From NCBI GenBank assembly GCA_902569115.1, contig CACFTI010000007.1, positions 18,277-82,276 on the forward strand: a DNA stretch of 64,000 nucleotides. The letters run 5' to 3'. Position 1 is the first letter of the stretch, and each line of letters starts with the position of its first letter. The notes beneath the pieces were generated by a model. That model saw only the letters and a program-made list of their open reading frames with translations, searched no databases and was not told the origin of the DNA. The position numbers were made by a program, and so were the translations under genes. Origin of the DNA: an uncultured Verrucomicrobiota bacterium. Its GTDB lineage: Bacteria > Verrucomicrobiota > Verrucomicrobiia > Opitutales > Seribacteraceae. Positions 48,496-57,997 of this stretch are shown here, piece after piece.

Positions 48496-50184
48496 ATGAG
48501 ACTTCAGTTATTTGTACTTTCTCTTTTACCTCTAGTAAGCACCATAAGTAAGGTTAGGTTACCCGGGGTGTTTACGGATAACCTCGTATTCCAGCAGCGA
48601 AGCGGAAATCCGGTCTGGGGTTGGGCCAAACCCGGGGAAAAGGTGACGGTCTTAACGAGCTGGGGAACGAAGGATTCGGCAACCGCGGATAAAGATGGAA
48701 AATGGATGATCATTACCTACACCACCGGTGCTGGCACCGGACATGAGGTTACCATCAGCGGAGAGAATGAAATTGTGTTGAAAGATGTCGCCTTGGGGGA
48801 AGTCTGGCTTTGTGCCGGGCAGTCAAATATGGGTTGGTCGGTGGCAAATTCATTCGAGGCGGCTGGCGAATCGGATGTGAATCTACCTGATTTCCGGATT
48901 TTCCGTTCTGCCCGGGAGCATTGGCATGAGCCGCTTGAGGAAAACCGGGACCGGTTAGCCAAGTGGAAGCCATGTAATCCGGAGTCGGCGGCGGAAACCT
49001 CTGCGGTTGCTTATTATTTTGGGAAGACCCTGCAGCAAAAACTCGGTGTTCCCGTAGGAATAATCCAAAGAGCGTATGCCGGAACCCCTATTGAGGGATG
49101 GATGCCCTGGGATATCCAACGCAATGATCCGAGAGCCCAGGCACACAAGAAGGGATTGGATGATTCCGCCAACCGCATGATCGGGAGGGGGGAAACCAGG
49201 CAAAAAGCATTGGATAGATTTCAAAAAGAACTGGCAGAGTACAATGACAAGATCGACCGGGGTGAAGCCATGAGGAATGCAAGCCGGGCCTTATCCCCCC
49301 CGATCATCACCAGACCCGCCAACCTTGGGCATCAATATCCCGGTAATATTTTCAATGCGATGATCGCACCCATTTGTCCCTATGCCATTCGCGGGATGAT
49401 CTGGTATCAGGGAGAAAGGAATGCCAAGAACAGTCCGCAGGCTGAGCACTACCGTAATCAACTCAAACAAATGATTGGGTACTACCGCAACCTCTGGCAC
49501 GGGAAATCCTGGGGTGCGGTGAGTGATGGGTTTCCGGTTTACTTTACCCAGTTGCCCAGCTGGAATCCTCCCCAATCCGAACCTGTGGAAGGAGTGGAGT
49601 CGCCCTGGGTCGTCAGTCGGGAAAGTATGAGGCAGGTTACCAAAGAGCTGTATAATACAGGAATGACGGTAACTATCGATACGGGCGATGCCATTTTACT
49701 GCATCCCAAAAATAAAAAACCGATTGGGGTCAGGCATGCCTACCTGGCTCTGGGTAAAACTTATGGATTTCCCTTGGTTCACGAAGGGCCCGTTTATTCT
49801 GGATTTAAGATTGAGGGAAGCCGAATGAGGTTGAGTTTTACCTCCACCGGTTCTGGCTTAACTGGAGGAAGCGATAAACCCCTCGATTCCTTCGCGATAG
49901 CCGGGGAAGATCGTCAGTGGCATTGGGCAAATGCGAAGATAGAAGGAGGTTCGATTGTGCTTAGCTCCTCAAAAGTCAGCAAGCCGGTGGCTGCCCGTTA
50001 TGCCTGGGCCATGAACCCTTCCCAAAGAAACCTACTTTATAATCAAGAAGGTTTTCCTGCATCTCCTTTTCGGACCGATGACTGGCCGCTCTATGATCCA
50101 AAAGCCGAATTGATAGAAGTGACCAAGCCGGAAAAACCAAAAGTATATGAAGCCAAAGACTGGTCCCGGCCGGTGATGAAATAG
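48496..50184 (+). CDS. Sialate O-acetylesterase-like protein
   Basis: Start re-placed at MRLQLFVLSLLPLVS; FTDNLVFQQRSGNPVWGWAKPGEKVTV, WLCAGQSNMGWSV, GMIWYQGERNA. Confidence 0.92.
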   Translation: MRLQLFVLSLLPLVSTISKVRLPGVFTDNLVFQQRSGNPVWGWAKPGEKVTVLTSWGTKDSATADKDGKWMIITYTTGAGTGHEVTISGENEIVLKDVALGEVWLCAGQSNMGWSVANSFEAAGESDVNLPDFRIFRSAREHWHEPLEENRDRLAKWKPCNPESAAETSAVAYYFGKTLQQKLGVPVGIIQRAYAGTPIEGWMPWDIQRNDPRAQAHKKGLDDSANRMIGRGETRQKALDRFQKELAEYNDKIDRGEAMRNASRALSPPIITRPANLGHQYPGNIFNAMIAPICPYAIRGMIWYQGERNAKNSPQAEHYRNQLKQMIGYYRNLWHGKSWGAVSDGFPVYFTQLPSWNPPQSEPVEGVESPWVVSRESMRQVTKELYNTGMTVTIDTGDAILLHPKNKKPIGVRHAYLALGKTYGFPLVHEGPVYSGFKIEGSRMRLSFTSTGSGLTGGSDKPLDSFAIAGEDRQWHWANAKIEGGSIVLSSSKVSKPVAARYAWAMNPSQRNLLYNQEGFPASPFRTDDWPLYDPKAELIEVTKPEKPKVYEAKDWSRPVMK

Positions 50185-50186
50185 AG

Positions 50187-51623
50187 ATGTACAAAATTTT
50201 CCTTTTCTGTCACTTCCCCCTTTATTTTCTATTCGGGACCGGCCCCAATGTAATCATTATCCAGACGGATGAGCATAATTTGCGTACGCTCGGCTGCTAC
50301 CGTGAGCAAATGAGACCGGAGCAGGCCTTCGTCTGGGGCAAAGACAATAAGGTGGACACGCCCCACATTGATTCCCTTGCCAAAGATGGATTGCTTTGCA
50401 CCAATTACTTCGCGTCTTCACCGGTTTGCACACCTTCCCGGGCCTCCTGGGTATCCGGACTTTATCCTCAGGCCACCGGCTCTCCGAGCAATAATTTACC
50501 CCTAAATGATTCCATCATTACTTTTGCCGAGGTGTTACGCAAGCGGGGCTATGCCACCTCCTACCTGGGGAAGTGGCATTTGGATGGGAATGCGAAGCCG
50601 GGCTGGGCTCCGGCGCGAAAATTCGGATTTTCCGATAACCGTTTCATGTTCAATCGTGGCCATTGGAAAAAATTTGAAATTACCAAGGATGGTCCACAGG
50701 TGGCCGCCCGCAAAAAAGGCGAGCCCAGCTACGACCTGGACGGAGCTGATGATCAAAGCTTTGCCACCGATTGGTTGGTCGACCGTACTCTGGAAATCCT
50801 CGAGCGTGATAAAAAGAAACCTTTTTGTCTGATGCTCGCACTTCCCGACCCACACGGGCCGAACACGGTGAGGGCACCCTATGACACCATGTATGACCAC
50901 CTGACTTTTCAGCAACCCGTGACGATGCGCAAGGTTCTGGCCGCCTTGCAGAACCGGCCGGGGTGGGTGACTGGATCCAACGCAGTGAAAAAGCTAAGCC
51001 AGTCAACCTTGTCCAAGTATTTTGGGATGGTACGGTGCATCGATGATAATGTGGGGAAAATTCTCCGCTTTCTTGAGGAAAATGAACTTACTGAGGATAC
51101 GATCGTCGTATTTACATCGGATCATGGCGATATGATGTGCGAGCATTGCCGGATGAATAAAGGACTTCCCTACAAGACATCCGTGGGCATCCCTTTTGTT
51201 TTGCGCTACCCGGCCAAGGTTCCGGCGGGCAAAGTGATTCACACAGCTTACACGACAGTTGACTTCTTCCCCACTCTGATGGGACTGATGGGAATTGAAG
51301 ATGGGTTGCCCAAGCTTCATGGTCAGAATGCCACCATTTCTTTCACAAACAAGAAAAAGGAAATTGCCAGGGACCGCATCGTTTATGTCAGGCATTCTGG
51401 AGGGGCTTGGGTGGCTGCCTTTGATCGGCGATACAAGTTGGTTATCTCCAATCTTGATGAACCATGGCTTTATGATTTGGAAAAAGATCCGGACGAACTG
51501 GTTAACTATTTTGGCCGTGAAGGATACGATAAACATTTCATCCGATTGAGGGATGAGCTGATTGCTCAGATGAAAAAGTTCAAGGAACCCGCCTTTACCT
51601 CGAAAAAACTTCGGTACGAATAA
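50187..51623 (+). CDS. Sulfatase
   Basis: NVIIIQTDEHNLRTLGCY, SSPVCTPSRASWVSGLYP, VFTSDHGDMMCEHCRMNKGLPYKTSVGIPFVLR. Confidence 0.94.
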   Translation: MYKIFLFCHFPLYFLFGTGPNVIIIQTDEHNLRTLGCYREQMRPEQAFVWGKDNKVDTPHIDSLAKDGLLCTNYFASSPVCTPSRASWVSGLYPQATGSPSNNLPLNDSIITFAEVLRKRGYATSYLGKWHLDGNAKPGWAPARKFGFSDNRFMFNRGHWKKFEITKDGPQVAARKKGEPSYDLDGADDQSFATDWLVDRTLEILERDKKKPFCLMLALPDPHGPNTVRAPYDTMYDHLTFQQPVTMRKVLAALQNRPGWVTGSNAVKKLSQSTLSKYFGMVRCIDDNVGKILRFLEENELTEDTIVVFTSDHGDMMCEHCRMNKGLPYKTSVGIPFVLRYPAKVPAGKVIHTAYTTVDFFPTLMGLMGIEDGLPKLHGQNATISFTNKKKEIARDRIVYVRHSGGAWVAAFDRRYKLVISNLDEPWLYDLEKDPDELVNYFGREGYDKHFIRLRDELIAQMKKFKEPAFTSKKLRYE

Positions 51624-51680
51624 AGATTATTCTATCTTTTGCTTGGATTTCCTCCCTGAAATCATTCATGCTTACCAGAT

Positions 51681-53420
51681 ATGGATAAGAAGGACATCGT
51701 GGAGGTTTTGGAACGCATCGGGACGATGATGGAAATTAAAGGGGAGAACCCATTTAAGATACGGGCGTATTCCGCAGGTGCCCGTACCCTGCAAACCATG
51801 GAAGAGGACTTGGGTGAGGTGATTGAAGCGGGGCGTTTGGGAGATATTCCGGGCATCGGTAAGGCACTCACCGAAAAGATTGAAACCCTCTACACCACGG
51901 GTGAACTCGAATTTTATGATAAACTGGTGGCATCCGTGCCTTCCGGATTAATGGATCTGCTCGATATTCCCGGGCTTGGTGGGAAAAAGATCAAGGTTCT
52001 TCACGAGAAACTGGAAGTGGATTCCATTGAATCTCTGACTGCTGTCTGCCAGGAGGGCAGGGTGGCGGAACTCAAGGGGTTTGGCAAAAAGACGGAGGAG
52101 AAAATCCTCTCGGGAATCAAAAACCGCGAAGCGTATGCCGCCCGTCATCTCTGGTGGGATGCCCGTTCCGTGGTCGAAAAGATTCTGCCCGGACTGCAGG
52201 GATTGCCCGAAGTCGAGAGAGTGGAGGCGGCCGGTAGTTTCCGCCGGGGGATGGAAACGGTGGGGGATCTTGATTTTCTGGTGGCTTCTTCCAATCCTGC
52301 CCCGATCATGGACTGGTTTACCTCCATGGATGGCATTGCGGAAGTCACCGCTCACGGGGATACAAAGTCGAGTATCCGTTTGGAAGGGGGAATGCAGGCC
52401 GATTTACGGGTGGTGCCATCCGAACAGTTTTATTTCGCCCTGCATCACTTCACCGGATCCAAGGATCACAATGTACGGATGCGCCAAAAAGCACTATCAC
52501 AAGGACTCAGCCTGAGTGAGTGGGGACTGCGTCCGGAAGAGGAAAAAGATTCCTCCCGCAAGGCAGGTCCGGTGGAGGCAAATTCAGAAGAGGATATTTT
52601 TAAGGCTTTGGGACTGCAGTATGTTCCGCCGTCACTCCGGGAAGGTATGGGAGAAGTGGAAGCGGCTGAGCGAAACGAACTGCCCGAACTGCTTGAATTC
52701 GCCGATCTCAAGGGATGTTTTCATAATCATACCACCGCGTCGGATGGGCGGAACACCCTCGAGGAGATGGCGGAAGAAGCAGACCGGCGGGGGTGGGAAT
52801 ACCTCGGAATATCCGATCATTCGAAGGCGAGTTTTCAGGCCAATGGTCTGGACGAGGAACGACTTTCAAAACAAGTGCAGGCGATCAAGACCATCAATGA
52901 AAGCGGAAAATACCGGGTTCATCTCTTTTCCGGATCCGAAGTGGATATTTTATCCGGTGGGAAATTGGATTTTGAAGATTCCGATATGGAACCGCTCGAT
53001 TATGTGGTCGCCTCCGTGCATGCCGGACTCACCCAGGATGAAGAGACGATGACGGCCCGTTTAATCAAGGTATTGGAGCATCCAAAAGTGACCATGCTTG
53101 GCCATATGAGCGGTCGGCTTTTACTCAAACGGGAGTCCAGTCGGATGAATGTTCAAAAGATTATCGATGCGGCCATCGCCAATGGTAAGATCATTGAATT
53201 AAATGCCAATCCCATGCGTTTGGATATGGATTGGCGGCACTGGAGACGGGCGGCGGAGAAAGGCTTGCTTTGCTGTATCAATCCTGATGCTCATGCCATC
53301 CATCATTTTGATTTCCAGCAAGCAGGTGTCCTGGCCGCCCGTAAGGGATGGTTGACCGCTCAAGAAGTTTTCAATACCCGCACGCTGTCCGAAGTAAAAG
53401 ACTATCTTTTCAGTTCCTGA
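51681..53420 (+). CDS. polX: DNA polymerase X family protein with C-terminal PHP domain
   Basis: N-terminal HhH (DIPGIGKALTEKIE), AAGSFRRGMETVGDLDFLVAS, PHP: CFHNHTTASDGRNTLEEMAEEA, YLGISDHSKAS. Confidence 0.95.
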   Translation: MDKKDIVEVLERIGTMMEIKGENPFKIRAYSAGARTLQTMEEDLGEVIEAGRLGDIPGIGKALTEKIETLYTTGELEFYDKLVASVPSGLMDLLDIPGLGGKKIKVLHEKLEVDSIESLTAVCQEGRVAELKGFGKKTEEKILSGIKNREAYAARHLWWDARSVVEKILPGLQGLPEVERVEAAGSFRRGMETVGDLDFLVASSNPAPIMDWFTSMDGIAEVTAHGDTKSSIRLEGGMQADLRVVPSEQFYFALHHFTGSKDHNVRMRQKALSQGLSLSEWGLRPEEEKDSSRKAGPVEANSEEDIFKALGLQYVPPSLREGMGEVEAAERNELPELLEFADLKGCFHNHTTASDGRNTLEEMAEEADRRGWEYLGISDHSKASFQANGLDEERLSKQVQAIKTINESGKYRVHLFSGSEVDILSGGKLDFEDSDMEPLDYVVASVHAGLTQDEETMTARLIKVLEHPKVTMLGHMSGRLLLKRESSRMNVQKIIDAAIANGKIIELNANPMRLDMDWRHWRRAAEKGLLCCINPDAHAIHHFDFQQAGVLAARKGWLTAQEVFNTRTLSEVKDYLFSS

Positions 53421-53435
53421 TCCTGCCCCCTGACT

Positions 53436-55331
53436 ATGGCATTGATCAGCTATCGTAACCTGACCGTATCCTTTGGAGGGCCTCTCCTCTTGGACGATGT
53501 CGGCATCACCATTGATAAAAAAGAAAGAATTTGTCTGCTCGGCCGAAACGGGGAGGGGAAGTCGACTTTACTGAGAATTCTCTCTGGGCAGGTAAAGCCG
53601 GACAAAGGAGAGGTAGAGAAGATTCCGGATTTGCGGGTGGCAAAGCTGGATCAGGAAATTCCCACTGGAGTCGAAGGTACGGTTTTTGATCTCGTGGCCC
53701 GGGGGCTTGGTTCGGAAGCCGATTTATTGCGTGATTATAATGTCGCTGCCCAAAAGCTGGCTGAAAATCCGGATGATGAATCCCTTATCACGAAGGTCGA
53801 TCATTTACAGTCCGAACTGGATCGGACCGATGGTTGGACCCTTGATTATCGGATTGCATCGGTCATTGATCAGGTCGGTCTGGTGGCGGATGAGACCTTT
53901 GATACCCTATCTGGTGGAAACAAGAGCCGGGCGATGCTGGCTCAGGCATTAGTCAGCGAGCCCCACCTGCTGATTTTGGATGAGCCCACCAATCATCTTG
54001 ATTTTGCCGGGATCCGTTGGTTAGAAGAATTTTTACGAAAAGCAGATTTTGCCACATTGTTTGTTTCTCATGACCGGGCTTTTTTACGAACTCTGTCGAC
54101 CCGTATTCTGGAACTCGACCGAGGAAAGTTGACTTCCTGGACTTGTGGGTATGAAAAATTTCTTGTTCGCAAGGCGGAGTTCTTAGCTGCGGAGGAAAAG
54201 AACAATGCGGTATTTGATAAAAAACTGGCAGAGGAGGAAGTCTGGATACGCAAGGGAATCCAGGCACGACGAACCCGAAACGAGGGGAGGGTGCGTGCCT
54301 TGTTTAAATTACGGGAGGAACGGGCAGACCGTCGCGATCAACAGGGAAAAGTAAATCTTACCGCTGCAAATCAAGGGCAGACCTCCGGACGAAAAGTAAT
54401 CACGGTCAAGGATCTTGATTATGCCTGGGATGCACAGTCGATTGTGAAGGATTTTACCGCCACCATCTGGCGGGGAGATAAGATCGGAGTGGTGGGATTG
54501 AATGGATCCGGTAAATCAACCCTTCTCCAGTTATTACTCAAAAAGTTGGAACCAAATACGGGAACCGTTGAGCATGGAACCAAGCTGGAAGTGGCCTATT
54601 TTGATCAGTTGAAGGCACAGGTGCGGGAAGATTTATCCGTGGCGGAAAATGTCGCTATCAATGGGGATACCGTCGAAGTAAACGGAAATAAGAAACATAT
54701 CCTTTCCTATCTCCGTGATTTCCTTTTCCTGCCGGAAACGGCACGGGCACCCGCCAAGATGTTGTCGGGTGGGGAGCGTGCCCGCTTGTTATTGGCCAAG
54801 TTATTTTTACAACCAGCCAACCTGCTGGTGATGGATGAGCCGACCAATGATCTGGATATCGAGACCATCGAATTATTGGAGGAGCGTCTGCTTGATTTTC
54901 AGGGCACACTTTTACTGGTCAGTCACGACCGTGATTTCCTCGACAATGTGGTCACCGCTACGCTGGCAATGGATGGGCACGGAGGAATCACGGAGTATGC
55001 AGGTGGGTGCGAGGACTGGCTCGATCAAATGACTCGTCCTCAAGAAAAAGTAAAGCCAGCACCCAATCCTAGAGAGAAAGCAGAGCCAGTAGCCCCAAAG
55101 AAGCGGAAGCTTCTGAACAAAGAACGGGAAGCACTTAAAAAATTACCCAAGCAGATTGAACAGATGGAAGCAGAAAGGGACCAGATTACCGCATCGATGC
55201 AGGAGCCCGATTACTATCGAAATGCTGAGAACGACCCCCTTGGCGACCAGCAAAAACTCGAGGGACTGGAAAACAAAATCCTCGACGCCTATGAAACTTG
55301 GGAAGAGCTTGAGGAACTATCTAAGAAATAA
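53436..55331 (+). CDS. ABC-F family ATPase, Uup-like
   Basis: [116 protein letters not shown]-terminal coiled coil. Confidence 0.95.
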   Translation: MALISYRNLTVSFGGPLLLDDVGITIDKKERICLLGRNGEGKSTLLRILSGQVKPDKGEVEKIPDLRVAKLDQEIPTGVEGTVFDLVARGLGSEADLLRDYNVAAQKLAENPDDESLITKVDHLQSELDRTDGWTLDYRIASVIDQVGLVADETFDTLSGGNKSRAMLAQALVSEPHLLILDEPTNHLDFAGIRWLEEFLRKADFATLFVSHDRAFLRTLSTRILELDRGKLTSWTCGYEKFLVRKAEFLAAEEKNNAVFDKKLAEEEVWIRKGIQARRTRNEGRVRALFKLREERADRRDQQGKVNLTAANQGQTSGRKVITVKDLDYAWDAQSIVKDFTATIWRGDKIGVVGLNGSGKSTLLQLLLKKLEPNTGTVEHGTKLEVAYFDQLKAQVREDLSVAENVAINGDTVEVNGNKKHILSYLRDFLFLPETARAPAKMLSGGERARLLLAKLFLQPANLLVMDEPTNDLDIETIELLEERLLDFQGTLLLVSHDRDFLDNVVTATLAMDGHGGITEYAGGCEDWLDQMTRPQEKVKPAPNPREKAEPVAPKKRKLLNKEREALKKLPKQIEQMEAERDQITASMQEPDYYRNAENDPLGDQQKLEGLENKILDAYETWEELEELSKK

Positions 55332-55360
55332 TTAATTATTTAAAAATTAAGTCATTCCCC

Positions 55361-56077
55361 ATGAGTAAAGAAGTAATAAAAGCTGCCAGAAAATTATGTG
55401 ATGAGGTCTCGAAATTACATTTTTCCGAGCCCACCGCTTATATATATAATCCGTTGGACTATGCATGGGCGATTCATGAGGAGTACTTGAAGCTAGCAGG
55501 TGCGGGAAAGAAGAAAGTGGTGCTTCTTGGCATGAACCCGGGCCCGTTCGGGATGGCCCAGACGGGAGTGCCCTTTGGGGAAATTCCCGCAGTTCGTGAC
55601 TGGATGGGCTTACAGGGAGTAGTGGATAAACCAAACCCGGAGCATCCAAAACGTCCGGTGGAAGGATTGGCCTGCACTAAGAGTGAGGTAAGTGGACGGC
55701 GGTTATGGGGTTTATTTTCGGAGAAATTTCCGGAGGCGAAAGATTTCTTCAAGGATCATTTTGTGGCAAATTATTGTCCGCTTGTCTTCATGGAAGAGAG
55801 CGGGAGGAATCGGACTCCGGAAAAATTAACGGCTTCCGAAAAAAAGCCTTTGGAAGAGGTGTGTGACCAGCACTTACGGGAGATCGTGGATATCCTCGAA
55901 CCCGAGTGGTTGGTCGGGGTGGGGGGCTTTGCCAAAAAACGGGCAGAGGAAGCACTTAAGGGAATGGAAATTAAGATTGGGACAATTCTTCACCCAAGCC
56001 CGGCAAGCCCCGCCGCAAACAGGGGATGGGCTGAGGCAGCGACTAAACAATTAAAAGAGCAGGAAATCTGGATATAA
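55361..56077 (+). CDS. SMUG1-type uracil-DNA glycosylase
   Basis: VVLLGMNPGPFGMAQTGVPFGEIPAVRDWMGL, ANYCPLVFMEESGRNRTPEKL, ILHPSPASPAANRGW. Confidence 0.92.
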   Translation: MSKEVIKAARKLCDEVSKLHFSEPTAYIYNPLDYAWAIHEEYLKLAGAGKKKVVLLGMNPGPFGMAQTGVPFGEIPAVRDWMGLQGVVDKPNPEHPKRPVEGLACTKSEVSGRRLWGLFSEKFPEAKDFFKDHFVANYCPLVFMEESGRNRTPEKLTASEKKPLEEVCDQHLREIVDILEPEWLVGVGGFAKKRAEEALKGMEIKIGTILHPSPASPAANRGWAEAATKQLKEQEIWI

Positions 56078-56110
56078 AAAACGGAGCCCCGAGATGGAGA
56101 CTCCGCTTTT
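56076..56110. terminator. Probable bidirectional Rho-independent terminator
   Basis: AAAAAACGGAG...CTCCGCTTTT hairpin between convergent genes (imperfect inner stem). Confidence 0.6.
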
Positions 56111-56134
56111 ACCCTCTAACTATAATTTAAAATG

Positions 56135-56305
56135 TTATGGTGGTTTGGTCTCGAAATGCTCATTCAATAAATTAAACCCGCAATATTGTTGAATATTTTC
56201 TGAAGCAAGTTTTTCGATATTTCTTTGATTTTCTCCCACGAAAACTACCAAATTGCTTCGTTGTTGAAAACTAGCTTTATTTTTAATTGATAATCCAATT
56301 TTCAT
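56135..56305 (-). CDS. 56-aa small ORF (below ORF-track cutoff); possible peptidase M17 N-terminal-like fragment
   Basis: MKIGLSIKNKASFQQRSNLVVFVGENQRNIEKLASENIQQYCGFNLLNEHFETKPP*; SD-like GAAAGGTG 6 nt upstream of ATG; lies between the surface-protein gene and a terminator. Confidence 0.5.
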   Translation of the reverse strand: MKIGLSIKNKASFQQRSNLVVFVGENQRNIEKLASENIQQYCGFNLLNEHFETKPP

Positions 56306-56343
56306 TTTATTCACCTTTCTATGTATTTGAACTAAATTTAGGC

Positions 56344-57738
56344 TTATAAATTATCTTTATTTGCAAGGGATGCGTCATTTTTCTCAGATATGTTATCCCA
56401 TGATTCCCATTGTTGTGATTTAAAATTGAAGAAATAGCGGGGATTAGAACCAAGTTCGAAATAGTGCCAAGTATCTGTTTTATGAGTATAAACCAATGGG
56501 TAGTGATCCGCATCGGTAAAGATCCAGCCGCGATCGTTGTCGTAGACCCATCCATTAATGAAAGGGACCTGAGCCATTTTAACAGCTTCTTCTGCTTGTT
56601 TTGTAGCTACACCAAGTTCATGTTTTAGGTTATTGTTGTCCTGAGTTAGGTTGGCAACCTGTGCTGTTAAGACATCATTCTTTTCCACCTCCTCTGCCAA
56701 TTCTCCTCTCAGTTCTTTGTTCTCATAAGTTAGCTCCTGATTTGTGGATTGAAGCTCGGTAATGGTTTCGTCTTTTAGTGAAATTTCTTCTTTTGCGTCA
56801 TTGAGTTCAGCTGAGAGTTGCTCGATTTGCTGTTGGAGTGCTGCAATCGTTTCCAAGTAATCATCGGCAGGGGGTGTACCTGGGTCAGTTGAAGGCGGTG
56901 ATGGTGGATTGTCATCATCAAGACCTTCTGAATATTCAAGTTCAATATAGAAAATTTCGCTTTGAGAATTTGTATTACTGCGACCAAATTGGGCTACAGA
57001 GTAACTAGAATTAGGAGCCCCTTGGACTGTCATTCTTATTTGTAGAAAAATATCTTTTTGACCTAGTAAAACTTGAGGTAACTGATCATGAAAAGTTTTA
57101 GATTCACTAAGTTTTTTAGGGGTTTTAATATCAATTATGTTTATCCATTCGATGCCATCGTTTGAAACCCACGCAGAGGCTTCTCCTGAACCACTACCAA
57201 AAGCTCCACCGGCATTAAAATTCCAAGTATCAAGTTTAATTTTAAGTTTTGCTGAAGTAATTGTTCCATCGACAGAATATTTGTAAGTGAGTTTACCTTC
57301 TTTGTTATTATTGCTTGGTCCAAAGTATGTAAGCGGTGGAGTTTGCCACTCTGAATACTTCGTAATATTTGTTTTTTCAATTAAGTATTCGTTAGCATCT
57401 TCCTGATTTAAATGTTTGATCGAATGCCTAAATGATAGATTTTCTGCTTCGTTGGGTACATTTAGATTTTCGAGTTCGCTTACATCTGGAGTTGTCAGTG
57501 AATCAGACCCAGTTGGTTTATTCGTCGGAACCATGCTATCCAAAGTGGACCAATAACCCGTATCTGTAATAGAAGTCGAGACGGGAACATCACGGAGGCT
57601 TAAATAAGTGGTTGATCCATCAATTACCAGTGCTGGGTGAGCGTATGATTTGTTTGGGCTCCAGGTTTGGGGTCCTTGAGCGGAAAGAAAGCAACTTATT
57701 ACTAAGAGTGACAATGTGGTGAATAATCGATTTTTCAT
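56344..57738 (-). CDS. Secreted modular protein: CBM5/12-like head, coiled-coil stalk, aromatic-rich C-terminal domain
   Basis: Start re-placed at MKNRLFTTLSLLVISCFLSAQG; WSPNKSYAHPALVIDGSTTYLSLRDV; long heptad-rich segment; C-term INGWVYDNDRGWIFTDADHYPLVYTHKTDTWHYFELGSNPRYFFNFKSQQWESW. Confidence 0.8.
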   Translation of the reverse strand: MKNRLFTTLSLLVISCFLSAQGPQTWSPNKSYAHPALVIDGSTTYLSLRDVPVSTSITDTGYWSTLDSMVPTNKPTGSDSLTTPDVSELENLNVPNEAENLSFRHSIKHLNQEDANEYLIEKTNITKYSEWQTPPLTYFGPSNNNKEGKLTYKYSVDGTITSAKLKIKLDTWNFNAGGAFGSGSGEASAWVSNDGIEWINIIDIKTPKKLSESKTFHDQLPQVLLGQKDIFLQIRMTVQGAPNSSYSVAQFGRSNTNSQSEIFYIELEYSEGLDDDNPPSPPSTDPGTPPADDYLETIAALQQQIEQLSAELNDAKEEISLKDETITELQSTNQELTYENKELRGELAEEVEKNDVLTAQVANLTQDNNNLKHELGVATKQAEEAVKMAQVPFINGWVYDNDRGWIFTDADHYPLVYTHKTDTWHYFELGSNPRYFFNFKSQQWESWDNISEKNDASLANKDNL

Positions 57739-57911
57739 TTTGGTTGGAATTAAGTGGAATTTGAAATTAAAGACTAAAGTTAATATATATACATTAAATA
57801 AGTATATGCATAAGTCAAGCAAATATGTATATTCATGTGAAAGTACTTTATTTGCAGATTGGAGAGCGTTGATGTGTTCATGGTGATTTACTGACTCATC
57901 AGTTTTACCAA

Positions 57912-57948
57912 GAAAAAAGCGGGGCCCTTTGGTAGACCCCGCTTTTCT
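57912..57948. terminator. Rho-independent terminator downstream of the adhesin-like gene
   Basis: Perfect 10-bp stem AAAAGCGGGG (57915-57924) / CCCCGCTTTT (57937-57946) with 12-nt loop. Confidence 0.85.
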
Positions 57949-57997
57949 TAATTCATTTACTTATATAAAACAGAATGTATCTGCACCAAATAATCAC

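Noticed and set aside
53953-54267. 104-aa minus ORF in the ABC-F gene
   Set aside because: Antisense shadow within a well-supported coding region.
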